Assembly: GCA_963575745.1 (NCBI GenBank)
Contig: CAUYUJ010018636.1
Coordinates: forward strand, 62,001 to 126,000
From: Prorocentrum cordatum
Taxonomy: Eukaryota > Sar > Dinophyceae > Prorocentrales > Prorocentraceae
Direction: 5' to 3'
DNA length: 64,000 nucleotides
Part shown: in pieces, positions 41,831 to 50,942 of the stretch
Layout: every line of letters begins with the position of its first letter
Position numbering within the stretch: position 1 is the stretch's first letter
Translations under genes and position numbers: made by a program
Notes under the pieces: model-generated
Told to the model about the DNA's origin: nothing
The model's database searches: none
Seen by the model: the letters and a program-made list of their open reading frames with translations, nothing else

Positions 41831-41988
41831 TTACGTCGGGCGCGGCCCTTTACAGGAGGAGTATTCAGAAGTAGTTAAAAGATAGCCTGGGGACGGATTT
41901 TCGACTGTTTGTTTGCATTCCGGGAATCTTGTTTGAGTATTTCTGTTCTCGTCCAAAATCCGCCTGTAGAGGGACAGGCCCGACCTAA
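41831..41988 (+). mobile_element. MITE-A copy 10
   Basis: A 158-bp element from TTACGTCGGGCG to CCCGACCTAA. The flanking 8-mers ACCCAACA and CCCTGATA match poorly (4 of 8), so the duplication is decayed or deleted. Confidence 0.85.
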
Positions 41989-41992
41989 CCCT

Positions 41993-42230
41993 GATATTCG
42001 AGGCCTCGCCTCCCAGATGGGGTCGGAGGAGATTGGGTCGAATGATCGCGCCGCATTGCCGATGCATCGCCGATGCTTGTCGATGTGCAGCCTGGTGTGC
42101 TTCACGTCGACGTCACCGATGCATCGCCGACGTCGACGATGCATCGCCGGTGCATCGCCGATGCATCGCCGATGCATCGCCGGTGTATCGGCGACGCGTC
42201 ATTTACGCCGACCCCATCCAGGAGGTTCTA
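41993..42230. mobile_element. Inverted-repeat element K, copy 1 (GATGCATCGCC-rich)
   Basis: The left end CCTCCCAGATGGGGTCGGAG and the reverse complement of the right end (CCTCCTGGATGGGGTCGG) pair. The interior is full of CGATGCATCGCC palindromes. The second copy is at 51440-51645. Confidence 0.6.
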
Positions 42231-42299
42231 AATATCACGATGAAGACGTGGCCTCACTAAGGTCCCAGAAAACAAAAAAAAAAAACAACAACAACAAAA

Positions 42300-42455
42300 A
42301 CTACATAAACATAAACTTTCGGCGGTCCGCGCGGATGTCTTGGATCGGCGCGCAGGACCACCTGGCGGCGCCTCCAGCGCCGCCCCTGGCGCGCTCCGCT
42401 CAGATCCAAGAAGTCCGCGCCTACCGTCGAAAGTTTCTGTTTATGCCATTGTTTC
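42300..42455 (+). mobile_element. Introner-like family C, copy 5
   Basis: Nearly complete hairpin: CATAAACATAAACTTTCGGC on the left, GCGCCTCCAGCGCCGCCCC in the centre and ATCCAAGAAGTCCGCGCCTA with AAAGTTTCTGTTTATGCC on the right. Confidence 0.75.
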
Positions 42456-42655
42456 TTCTATTCGCAGTGGGGGGAATTCGATCTGGTCGGTTTGGTCTGA
42501 TGCAGGCGCCGAGAAGACCCCCATATCCCTGATGTGTCTGGCCCTCCTGACTCAGGTCCCCCTCCCAATGGGTTAGGGGTACGTTTTTTGCCTACCAGCA
42601 GGGCACAAGCTTCAAGTGCGACATCTCGAAGAGGAGCACGCTGCATGTGCAGACG

Positions 42656-42790
42656 CTGTCAGAGGTCCTTGCGGAGCTCTCTGGGGGTCGGCGCCGGGTT
42701 TCCCCGGCACGCACCGCGTGCCCAGGCGGGGGGGGGCCCAGCGCCGTTCTAGGAGATCCGCGTGAAAATCTGAAGGCCTGTGCTAGTGCG
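42656..42790 (+). mobile_element. Introner-like family C, copy 6 (decayed), before first seen exon
   Basis: GTCAGAGGTCCTTGCGGAG on the left and CCCAGCGCCGTTCTAGGAGA with TCCGCGTGAAAATCTG on the right are a weakened pair. Just upstream, 42595-42655 has an open frame (YQQGTSFKCDISKRSTLHVQ) that could be another exon, making this the preceding intron. Confidence 0.5.
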
Positions 42791-42817
42791 GTTTTGCTTC
42801 TGTTCTGACGTCCGTAG

Positions 42818-42957
42818 CCTGCTGGTAGAATACCACACGGGGTTCTTGCTGCGCCAGCGGCAGTTCGACATCTCCCGCAGCCTGGCCCAGGACGCGGTCG
42901 CCCACAAGTCGGTGGTGCAGCAGATGATCATGGGGGCTGGGAAGTCGACTATCATAG
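42818..42957 (+). CDS. Exon 1 seen: Walker A (MGAGKST)
   Basis: Starts after CCGTAG with one base of a split codon. It reads LLVEYHTGFLLRQRQFDISR and SLAQDAVAHKSVVQQMIMGA, then GKSTI. It ends ATCATAG before a GT donor at 42958 (phase 1). The 694-bp intron that follows carries two family C copies and one family D copy. Confidence 0.75.
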
Positions 42958-45900
42958 GTCGAAGAATAGGGGAACAAAAAGTGGCATAAACACGAAAACT
43001 CGGAGGTCCGCGCGGATTTCATGGATCGGCGCTGGGGCCCCCCGGCGGCGACTCCAGCGCCGCCCCTGGCGCGCTCCGCGCGCCAGGGAGGGGGGTCCAG
43101 CGCCGATCCGAGAAATCCGCGCGGACCTCCGAGTTTTTATGTTTATGCCATTTCTTGGTCCTCTAGAAGAGGAAAACACATACACATAAGGTCGAGATAT
43201 TCCCCCAGATTTCATGGTGCCTCTTCTTATTTCATTACGTCCCTGGCCCCCCCGCTGGGCCGCGTACATGCCGCCTGTAATGATTTGCACCCCCCCCTCT
43301 TGGACACCCCCCACTTGGCCGCTTCCGAAAAGCACAAACACGCAAGGTCGAGATATTATTTCTGGGATCCGCGCCCGGGCCCCCCGGCGGCGCCTCTGGC
43401 GCCGCCCCTGGCGCGCTGCGCGCGCCAAGGAGAGGGGTCCAGCGCGAATCCAAGAAATCCGCGCGGAGCGCCAACAATTTCTGTTCATGTTGCTTATTCC
43501 TTGGCATCGCTCGGACGTGTGCATTTTTCCTTCGGCGAGGACCATCGAGGAGCATCCTTGATCATTTGGCGAAGAACCCACGCACGAAACCGAACAAAGC
43601 ACAGGGAATGGACGTCCGAGCGATGGCGAGTGCTTATTCTACTTCCAATAGGCCCGCTCCTCAGCCTCATGCTCGCAGACGGGGACCGCCTGGTCATGGT
43701 GATCTGCCCCGAGGCGCTGCTGCCGATGTCGCGGAACTGCCTCACGGGCATCCTCGGCTCCGTGCTCGCCCGCCGCGTGTACTATTTCTCCTGGAGGAGG
43801 GAGAGGATCCAGGAGGAGAAAAAGCACACCCACACAATGAGTCGTCGATCCCCAGGAAAAGACGGGAAGTAGGGGGGAAGACAAACCCCTAGAAAATATG
43901 AGAATATATGGGGAAGCTTTGTATTTGTGTGCATTTATTTGTGTGTGTGTGTGTGTCCTTGGGCCCCTTCAAGGATGGACACTTCCAGCGAGTCGACCCC
44001 TGTGGCTGATAAAGTGGCCACTGTCCGCCAGACCATGGAGCGGGCTGCTCAGGATCAGGGCTGCTTCATCACTACGCCCAGCTGCGTCAAGACGTTTTTT
44101 CTGCAGTACGTGAGCGCGATGGTGGACGCTGCAAAGGTTGATCCTGCCCTCACTCTTCCCGGCTCGGAGCTGAAGAAGCAGAAGTGGGGTAAATCTTTGG
44201 GCCAGGTGCTGGGGTGGTTCAGGGAGCGCGAGCGGGTCTCGGACGAGATGGCGCGGGTGTTGACATTTTGGAAGCAGAAGTGCATCGCCGTGATCGACGA
44301 GGTGGATTTGGTGTTGCACCCTCTCAAGAGCGAGCTCAACTTCCCCATCGGCAATTTGGAGCCCCTCCAGCCTTCTCCGCAGCGCTACACCCTCCCCATG
44401 TTCTTGCTGCAGGCGCTCGTGGCAGCTGCAAACGGCACGAAGCCCATGGACGCTGCCAAGGATGAGGAATCCGCGGTGGCAGCCAGCGAGATCTTGGCTG
44501 CTGTCTCCTCGGGCATTGCAGACTCCGCGGTGCAGCGCAGCCCCAACCTGGTGATCATGTCCAAAGACTGGTACAGGGAGAAGTTGCGGCTGCCCATGGG
44601 CAAGTGGGCCCTCGTCTTCCTGCAGCGTTACCTCAAGGGGGACCCAGAGCTTGTGAAGCACGTGCTGAAGGATCTCCAGCCGGTCTGCTACCATCTCTTC
44701 AGGAAGGAGACCGTCGATTTTATAGTCGAGAGTGTCCACGTTGGACAGTCCATCTCTGACGACCTGTCTGTCGACCGACAACTTTCGGAAGGGAATGGCG
44801 CCTCTGACAATGTGGCGACAAACCTCAGGGAGCAGAAACATCATATCGACGACGCGAACCGTCGTTGGGACGCGTGGTGGCGAGAGAACAAGGACACCCT
44901 CCTCCTCTACATCGGCGCCATGGGGAGCGACATCGAGCAGCATAGGGCGTGCGAGCTGGTTGTGTCCTGGGCTCTCACTGACCACAGCAAGCGCGTCCTA
45001 AACAAGTGCAGAGAGTGGATCTGCGCGCTCCTTGTGCATTGCCTCAGCAAGAGGAACCGAATCGACTACGGGCTCCTCATCGCAGCAGACGCGGAGAACA
45101 AGGTGGTCGCCACTGTCGAACAGGCCAGCAGGCAGGTGATGGCAGTGCCATTCACTGGCAAGGATCGACCTTCTCAAGCTGCCGAGTTCGCCTCTCCCGA
45201 CGTCGCGATCGGACTGACTTACCTGGCTTACCACTACGAGGGTCTCCGGAGGTTCATGTTCCACATCCTCGTGATGTTGTTGAAGGAGGAGATGAAGAAG
45301 GAGCCAGGGCCGTTCAGTATCAGGGCTCACTGGAAGGTGTTCCAGGACTGGATCGAGGAGGCGAAGAACAGAAACCACAAGTTTGAGGTCCTGTCGCTGG
45401 ACCTTTTCCAGCCAAACGAATTGGAACAGCTTAGCCAGCTCCAGGAGCTGTTGAAGGATTCGCCGACGGTCCGAAATTATCTGCTTGGCTGCGCCCTTGG
45501 TTTACCAGCCCCATGCGGAGACAGTTTGGAAGTATCTTGGGACCTCTTGGGGGCGTCCCTGGGAAGTTGCTGGGTCGTCTAAGTAATAACCTCTTGGTGG
45601 CTGATTGGACCACCCTCTGGGGCTATCTTGGACAATACTGGGGCTGGCTTGGGGCCTCTAGGGGCCACATTGGGGACTACTGGGGGCATCCAAGGGCCAC
45701 TTCAAGCCTTTTGGGACCATCTTCTTGGTTGTCTTAGCTTCTTGGAGCTTCTGGAGGCCAACGTGAGGCCGTCTTGGCTGATCTTTGTGGCCTGTTGGGG
45801 CCGTCTGAACTCTATATTAGGACATCTTGGTAAAACAACAAGCGATTAGCATCTCATGCACATACACGTCATCTGTGTTCTCCCCTGTCGGTTGCCTTCT

Positions 45901-48900
45901 TGGAGCGTGTCTCGGCCCTCCGGGTGTTGCCCATGCTGCCGCTTTCTTCTTCCCCCTTAAATATTTGTTTCCCCTCACGCTCATCGTCGTCGTTCATCCT
46001 CTCCTCGTGCTCACCTTCCACCCTGCTCCGATCATCGTTCTCATTTGCATCCTCCTTACCTCGTTGTCCTCCTCCCTCCGCTCTTCCTCATCCGCACCTT
46101 CCTCTTCCCCCCTTCTTCCCCATCCCTCCCCCCTTCTTCATGTGCATTATCATCCTCGTCCACTTTCCTTTTCCCCCATCCTTCCCCCGAGGGCATCGCA
46201 ACTCTGGCGGACTTCGCACTTTTTGCGCCGCGTTCGCGGGAGCGCCCCCCACCCACACCAGGACACCAGGACTTGATATAATTTGTCGTTCTCAGCAGAT
46301 GTCTCACTTCGCGTGGGACAGCTCGTCATTCCCAAGTTGGAACACTTCTCTTCAGTTGAGATAGTTGTTTTTTCCCATCCGTCGCTCTGAAGCCCGAGTC
46401 GCATCTTTTGCACAACGTATATTGTTAGGAGTGCACTGGTTGTGACTCATGTTGGCCAGCATCATGCTTACTCCTACTACTCCCATTCCCCTATCCCCCA
46501 CCGCACACACACACACACACACGTTGAATTTATGTAGAGAATCTGCGCGCTGAATCTATGCATTTGCAGGGGTTCTCATCGAGATTCCTCGGCGCACCCC
46601 CCCTCTCGGGAACCGATTGGTCATGTCAAGTGCCCTTGACTAAGCCAGGGAGGGTCGATAGCCGCATCCCGCGGCTCGTTCGCGCGGCCCGACGCGTTTT
46701 TGTTTGAGGGGCACGCGTCGAGCCAGCGGGGCTGGTGGAGTGGGGAGGGTGCGAACCTTGATCCATAAAAGCTGTGCGCGCGCTGCCCGCGCGCCGAAGG
46801 GTCCGACGCGACCTCTTTGGATGTGGGCAGTTTTCAGGTGGGGGAGGAAACACGCAGGCACAATGACTCGTCGATCCCCAGGACAATATGGAATGATAGG
46901 GGAAGTGGTGAGGAAGACGAAAACCCTGAAGATGTGGGGGAAAATACGGGGAATCCTGGGAGTTGTGCGTATGCGTTTGTGTGTTCCTGGGCCCCTTCAA
47001 ATTTACGACGGTGGGGTTGGTGAAGTGTGACGGGCCCGACCTCATTTCGATGACATGGCACAACACGCCAGTGACTGAAAGTAGTTTTTTTCTAGGCATT
47101 CAGATTCCAGTCTACTTGAGGCGCCTTCCTAGTTCAAAGATCGAGTGGTTGTCCTCCTTCCCCTTCAGGGGGCGGGCGGAAACCCAATCTGCTTCCAACG
47201 CCTTGCCACTTCATGTTTTTGTCCTGGTTCTTCTGGCCGACGGGTGTTCACAACTTGATGCGCGCAATTTGCCCGCGCGATCGGGCGCGTTCTCCGGACG
47301 GGCGCGGGCTTTGAGGAAGAATCCAGCAGACGCGTAGGCCAGAGGGTGGGACGTTTTCAGAATGTGGTTCTCGCCGTAGCACCGCGCACATTCGTCTTTA
47401 ACTTTTGCACCAGCTCCCTGCTTGGAAGGCAGGTTTGTTCTTTTTTACCTCCACGGTTTCACCACGTCAGCCAAATAGGCGACTCCTTACAGCATCTGTG
47501 GGAAATGCTGTGAGCAAAATGCACCGAGCAACAGGTGCAAAAAATTGTGTGACCTCGCCTTTGCGAGCGCCGCTTCAGGGCCGTTTTTTCACCGGTTCCG
47601 TCTTGTCACTTTTGTTGCCGGTTCCGACGCATCTTTTGTTGCCGGAACCGTCGCCGTGTTTTACCTGTTCCGGCTTGGCTCCAATCCAGGAGCCGTTTAT
47701 GTTGTTTTCTCCAGGGGCCGTTTTTTTGCCGTTTCCATTTTGAAGGGTTTTAGTTTTCGTAAATTGTGAAAAAGCGCCAATTAAGGGATTGGAGGGCACG
47801 GGTCCTGATAAACAGCACAAGGTTCGTATCGCCCGCGAGGTCGGACGCGGTCTCCCAGGAGGGGGGAAGCGAGGTGTGAGATGACGGCACGGATGAATGA
47901 CACTGGTTTCGCACTGCCCGCGCGGTCGGACGCGGCCATTTTTCTTGGGGGGAAGTGGAGTGTGGATGGAAGGCACGAGTTCTGATGGAAAACGCGGTAT
48001 TCATAGCCCGCGTGGTCGGACGCGGCTTTTCTGGATGGGGAATGTGGGTGGGGTTGGTGGAGTCAGAACAAAAATAACATGTACATAACCGGATTGGACA
48101 GGTCAGAAAGAATATGAAAGGAGATTACGATCATGTGAGGAGAATGTGATGGGGATTGAAGGGCGATGTTGAAGACAGGATGGTCTTTGAAAACAGGAGC
48201 CCTAATCAGGACAATGGGGAACAATAGCCCAACTCAGGATGGCAGGAAAAAAAGGCAATAACCTATTGTTTTTGAGGCCGTACAGTGGGCTCCCTATGCG
48301 CCGTAGGCCCTTCTTGTAGACGGTGGAACAGCAACAGGACAACAAAGACAAGCAACAGGGAACGAAACACATACTGAGAAACTTTTTACGTCGCAGCGCG
48401 GCAGAGGCAATCCGCACGCGCGTCTATGCAAGATCAGGTCACGGCCTCGCGAATAAGCCCGCTCAGCATGAGAAACAGAACAATGACACAAACATGTCAG
48501 CAAGACGGCAGTCCAGCAGGGCGTTGCACGGCCCAGCGCCCTTTAGGGGCCCACGGATTATCTAGAGAAGTACGTCTTCGCCAGGACAGCCTTCATCAAT
48601 CCCCAGGAGGAGGTGTCCCAGCGGCCCGGCACCCGTGCCGCGATGATGCGGCTGTCCAGCAGTTCAATGGATCTGGGTGGAAAGATGCTGTTCAACGTTC
48701 GATTGGGATTCACTGGCACGCCCAGCGAGGTACTTCCTCGCGATTTTGAGAACGAGAAGGGCGAGCGCTGCGTTTACGAGGACGAGAGCGACGCCGAGAT
48801 CATCCGCACGCTGACCTCGAGAAAATGCGTGTCCGTAGAGCTGGTAAAGAGCGCGCACTTAGCTGGCAAGTCAAACAAACCCGGCGTGGTTCTCGAGTCC

Positions 48901-50942
48901 CCAAAAACGGCATAAACACATGTTCTCTGAGTTCCGCACGGTATTTTTGGATCACCGATTGGCACCTGAGAAACCCGCAGATCCAAGACATCCGCGCGGA
49001 CCTCCGAGACGTTACGTATGTTTGTGCAGGTTTTTGCTCCTCGAGGTTTGGGACGTGGAGTCGCTGCTGCAGTACATCAGCGAGCGGGCTGTCGCGATGA
49101 AGTGGTCTGCGCTGATCGACACCGGTGCGCTCATCACCGGTTACGACAACGTCGGAGTGGCGAGAGAGCTCATGAACCGAGGGTTGCGGGACGCGGGCGT
49201 GAAGGGCGTCGTGTATTTGGATGATCAGGAGAGCCTCCAAGAAGCAAAACTCCACAAACACGAACTGTTGGCGTCGTGCGGATTTCTTGCATCCGCGCTG
49301 GGCCCCCCTGCGGCGCCTCCGGGGCCGCCCCTGGCGCGCGCAGCGCACCAGGAAGGGGGGGGTCCGGCGCAGGTTCCACAAATCCGCGCGGAGCGTCCAA
49401 AGTTTGTGTTTATGCCGTTTTTGTTCTTCTCTTGTGCAGGACAATCAGTGTGTGGTAATGGCCGACGGCCGCGAGCGTGTACCATTTGCCACCTGCGGCC
49501 TGAAGCCGAACGAGCGGTTTACTTTTTTCGATCAGGTGCACTGCACCGGTACAGACATACCTCAGGTTCCCAATGCCGTCGGAGTCGCTACGCTTGGGAA
49601 GGGAATGACTTTGAGAGACCACGCGCAAGCCTGCTGGCGTATGCGTAAGTTCGGCAAGGGACAGACAATCGTGGTGCTTGCGATCCCAGAGGTCATGACG
49701 CAGGTCGAAAAAATCAAGAGCAAACTCCCCCCAGAACCAGACGAACAGAAGGGACTGCTAAGGGACATCATGGCCTGGCTTCTTGACGCTCAGATCTCCA
49801 GCGAGAGCACCCAGAGGGAGGGTCTCGCTCTGCAGCAGCTTCGAGACTGCTTCCGCCAGGATGCGATGCAGAGGATGCTTGCCTCGAAGCAACCGGCCAT
49901 CTTCCGTGAAGGCGATGTTGTCAAGGTTTTACCAGACACCTCAGGTCAGCGCGATATTTTCAACAACCCAATCGAGCCATCTCCAGATGAGGTGAAGGAG
50001 CTCGTGATTCTGTCCACGGAGCGTTTGGCAGAAGGAACTGTAAAGGTTCATTGGCCTGATGATGAGGAGCCCAAGGAAGTTGGTCTCGAACGGGTCTCTT
50101 TGATTGACGATTACAACAGTTTGAGGACTCGCTTCCATCCTGAAGCGACGTACTTGAATTCAGAGCTTTCCAATAGGCTCAAGCATCTTCAGGCCAAGGT
50201 CTTCGGCATCACGAAAGTTACACTCACCGAGGACAAGACGGCCGACCTGGAGGCGGCAAAGGAGGACGCTACGGAAGCTGTGAAAGTTGTGGATGAGCGG
50301 ATGGACGAAATCTTGCGAAAATGTATACTCGTTCATCGTGAGGATCCGAAATCAGCAGTGCAGCGTACGAAGAGAGAAATGCACGACTTGTTGACAAAAG
50401 ACACAATCGTTGCAAGGAATCATTTGGTGTACACGTACGCCATGAAAAACAATATCAACCAGAGTAAGGCTATTCTGAAGGAGCGCAAGAAGCTTCTGAA
50501 CGAATACTGCAAGCTGAGCCTGATCGGCGAGGAGGACACTCCTAACTTTCTGTTCCAGGACGAGCAGGAAGCCGGTAAGACACTGGAGAGTTCCAAAGAC
50601 CCCAAAAAGCCTGACGAGAGCGAGAACAAGGCCGACGTGGAACCGCCGGCGGACTCAATAGTGCCGGAGCCGAAGGCGCTGCAGCTGCTCAAAGCGTCAC
50701 CGGGCTCTCCGCACCTGCTGCTGCGCGCCAGCGTGGAGGCCTTCTGCGAGGAGATGTCGGCCCTGCAGGTCTCTGCGAAGATCGATCTCCTGCCGCGCAC
50801 GCTCGACCGGCAGTTGAGCGACCTCAAGCGCGAGTACGAAAAGTTGAGTCGAGAGGCTTGCGCCATCCCGCTGGCCCCTGGACGAAGCGAGGGGCCCCTG
50901 GAAATCGATAAGGCGAGCTATGGTCCACAGTGTCGTACATGA
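42818..50942 (+). CDS. DUF3638/DUF3645-type large P-loop protein gene, six exons, 5'-partial
   Basis: Exons read as 42818-42957, 43652-43796, 43974-45487, 48566-48885, 49046-49228 and 49440-50942, giving about 1267 residues in one frame. The order is GFLLRQRQFD, QMIMGAGKST (Walker A), MLADGDRLVMVICPEALLP, RRVYYFSW, TTPSCVKTFFLQYV, VIDEVDLVLHPLKSELNFPI (DExx box), DLGGKMLFNVRLGFTGTP, SAHLAGK, ALIDTGALITGY, FFDQVHCTGTDIPQ and TLRDHAQACWRMRKFGKGQ. That is the signature set of the DUF3638/DUF3645 family, large proteins of protists, fungi and plants often annotated as helicase-like or ubiquitin-related; biochemical function is unproven. Introns begin GT, GA, GC, GT and GA and all end AG. Upstream exons are missing or unrecognised. 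The stop at 50940 may not be the natural end. Confidence 0.8.
42970..43156 (+). mobile_element. Introner-like family C, copy 7, inside intron 1
   Basis: Long arms of about 50 bp: GGCATAAACACGAAAACTCG, GAGGTCCGCGCGGATTTCAT and GGATCGGCGCTGG pair with CCAGCGCCGATCCGAGAAAT, CCGCGCGGACCTCCGAG and TTTTTATGTTTATGCC. This is the clearest family member. Confidence 0.9.
43195..43335 (+). repeat. Dispersed repeat family D, copy 2, inside intron 1
   Basis: CAGATTTCATGGTGCCTCTT, CATGCCGCCTGTAATGATTT and GCACCCCCCCCTCTTGGAC match 31655-31795. Confidence 0.65.
43338..43495 (+). mobile_element. Introner-like family C, copy 8, inside intron 1
   Basis: GCACAAACACGCAAGGTCG on the left, GCGCCTCTGGCGCCGCCCC centre, GAATCCAAGAAATCCGCGCG and CAATTTCTGTTCATG on the right. 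It sits in tandem with copy 7. Confidence 0.8.
43652..43796 (+). CDS. Exon 2: P-loop downstream strand
   Basis: Completes the glycine codon split by intron 1 and reads PLLSLMLADGDRLVMVICPE, ALLPMSRNCLTGILGSVLAR and RVYYFSW. It ends TGGAG with a GA donor at 43797; the codon is finished by the G at 43974 (AG|G, arginine). Confidence 0.75.
43797..43973 (+). mobile_element. Introner-like family E, copy 2, forming intron 2 (GA-AG)
   Basis: The 177-bp intron consists almost entirely of the family E repeat. Its edges read GGAG/GAGG and CAAG/GATG, so AGGA is present at both ends as expected for a target duplication that supplied splice sites. The right end has a (GT)n tract and GGGCCCCTTCAAG. Confidence 0.8.
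43974..45487 (+). CDS. Exon 3: DExx-box exon, 504 codons
   Basis: Reads MDTSSESTPVADKVATVRQT, ITTPSCVKTFFLQYVSAMVD, VIDEVDLVLHPLKSELNFPI, then a long helical stretch (AALVHCLSKRNRIDYG-like, DVAIGLTYLAYHYEGLRRFM) up to LKDSPTVRNYLL. Beyond 45487 the frame continues 30 codons into a CTTGGGGGC-type repeat, so the exon must end before; a GC donor at 45488 restores the frame with exon 4 as L-E-K-Y-V-F. Confidence 0.8.
45500..45800. repeat. CTTGGGGCC-type short repeat, block 5, intronic
   Basis: CTCTTGGGGGC, CTTGGTGGCTG, GGGGCCTCTAGGGGCC and CTTGGAGCTTC units inside intron 3. Confidence 0.65.
46848..47003 (+). mobile_element. Introner-like family E, copy 3, within intron 3
   Basis: GGCACAATGACTCGTCGATC, GTGAGGAAGACGAAAACCC and GTTTGTGTGTTCCTGGGCCC match the family. 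Edges read TTTTCAG/GTGG and CTTC/AAAT. Confidence 0.75.
47336..47412 (-). repeat. Single inverted unit of the 84-bp repeat
   Basis: The reverse complement contains AAAGACGAATGTGCGCGGTG, GGCGAGAACCACATTCTGAA and ACGTCCCACC, matching the array at 38455-38790. Confidence 0.7.
47575..47755 (+). repeat. Dispersed repeat family J, copy 2, within intron 3
   Basis: Units around TTGCCGGTTCCGACGC and CACCGGTTCCGTCTTG; see the copy at 39610-39820. Confidence 0.6.
47815..48030. repeat. Three-copy tandem (about 80-90 bp) within intron 3
   Basis: GCCCGCG-GGTCGGACGCGG occurs at 47831, 47920 and 48007, each preceded by AAGGTTCGTATC-like and followed by a GGGGGGAAG-like stretch. Confidence 0.75.
48566..48885 (+). 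CDS. Exon 4: GFTGTP motif
   Basis: Starts AGAAGTAC after TCTAG and reads YVFARTAFINPQEEVSQ, MRLSSSSMDLGGKMLFNVRL, GFTGTPSEVLPRDFENEKGE, TSRKCVSVELVKSAHLAGK and SNKPG, in phase 0 with a GT donor at 48886. Confidence 0.8.
48886..49045 (+). mobile_element. Introner-like family C, copy 9, forming intron 4
   Basis: The 160-bp intron is occupied by a family C copy (AAAACGGCATAAACACATG on the left, CATCCGCGCGGACCTCCGAG on the right). TTCTCGAG near the left and TCCTCGAG at the right edge look like its target duplication. GT-AG splicing at 48886/49045 keeps the frame. Confidence 0.8.
49046..49228 (+). CDS. Exon 5: ALIDTGALITGY motif
   Basis: 61 codons, phase 0 at both ends: VWDVESLLQYISERAVAMKW, SALIDTGALITGYDNVGVAR, ELMNRGLRDAGVKGVVYLDD and Q. 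It ends GATCAG before GA at 49229. Confidence 0.8.
49229..49439 (+). mobile_element. Introner-like family C, copy 10, forming intron 5 (GA-AG)
   Basis: A family C copy (CCACAAACACGAACTGTTGG to CCAAAGTTTGTGTTTATGCC) fills the 211-bp intron. Both edges read CAG/GA, a direct repeat CAGGA, and splicing there gives D-D-Q-D-N-Q in frame. Confidence 0.85.
49440..50942 (+). CDS. Exon 6: C-terminal region with FFDQVHCTGTDIPQ
   Basis: Starts DNQCVVMADGRERVPFATCG, then FTFFDQVHCTGTDIPQVPNA, TLRDHAQACWRMRKFGKGQT, a charged helical middle, DDEEPKEVGLERVSLIDDYN, and a C-terminal ASVEAFCEEMSALQVSAKID with LDRQLSDLKREYEKLSREA, ending at TGA 50940. Codon usage is less biased in the middle (50150-50600). A short homologue of the end (RRLSDLQ) reappears at 51000-51035. 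Confidence 0.8.
   Translation, partial: DNQCVVMADGRERVPFATCGLKPNERFTFFDQVHCTGTDIPQVPNAVGVATLGKGMTLRDHAQACWRMRKFGKGQTIVVLAIPEVMTQVEKIKSKLPPEPDEQKGLLRDIMAWLLDAQISSESTQREGLALQQLRDCFRQDAMQRMLASKQPAIFREGDVVKVLPDTSGQRDIFNNPIEPSPDEVKELVILSTERLAEGTVKVHWPDDEEPKEVGLERVSLIDDYNSLRTRFHPEATYLNSELSNRLKHLQAKVFGITKVTLTEDKTADLEAAKEDATEAVKVVDERMDEILRKCILVHREDPKSAVQRTKREMHDLLTKDTIVARNHLVYTYAMKNNINQSKAILKERKKLLNEYCKLSLIGEEDTPNFLFQDEQEAGKTLESSKDPKKPDESENKADVEPPADSIVPEPKALQLLKASPGSPHLLLRASVEAFCEEMSALQVSAKIDLLPRTLDRQLSDLKREYEKLSREACAIPLAPGRSEGPLEIDKASYGPQCRT

Larger units (their letters stand above)
45488..48565. other. Intron 3 (GC-AG, 3.1 kb) and its repeats
   Basis: Inferred from loss of frame after 45487 and resumption at 48566. 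Contents: CTTGGGGCC-type repeats (45500-45800), TCC-rich DNA (46010-46160), a (CA)9 tract at 46504-46522, family E copy 3, one inverted unit of the 84-bp repeat, family J copy 2 and a three-copy tandem at 47815-48030. No exon was recognised inside it. Confidence 0.6.

Noticed and set aside
43969-44985. 338-codon minus-strand ORF opposite exon 3
   Set aside because: Shadow of the well-supported plus-strand DUF3638-type exon.
46504-46522. Telomere-like or regulatory (CA)n signal
   Set aside because: A short dinucleotide microsatellite in intron 3 with no other supporting feature.
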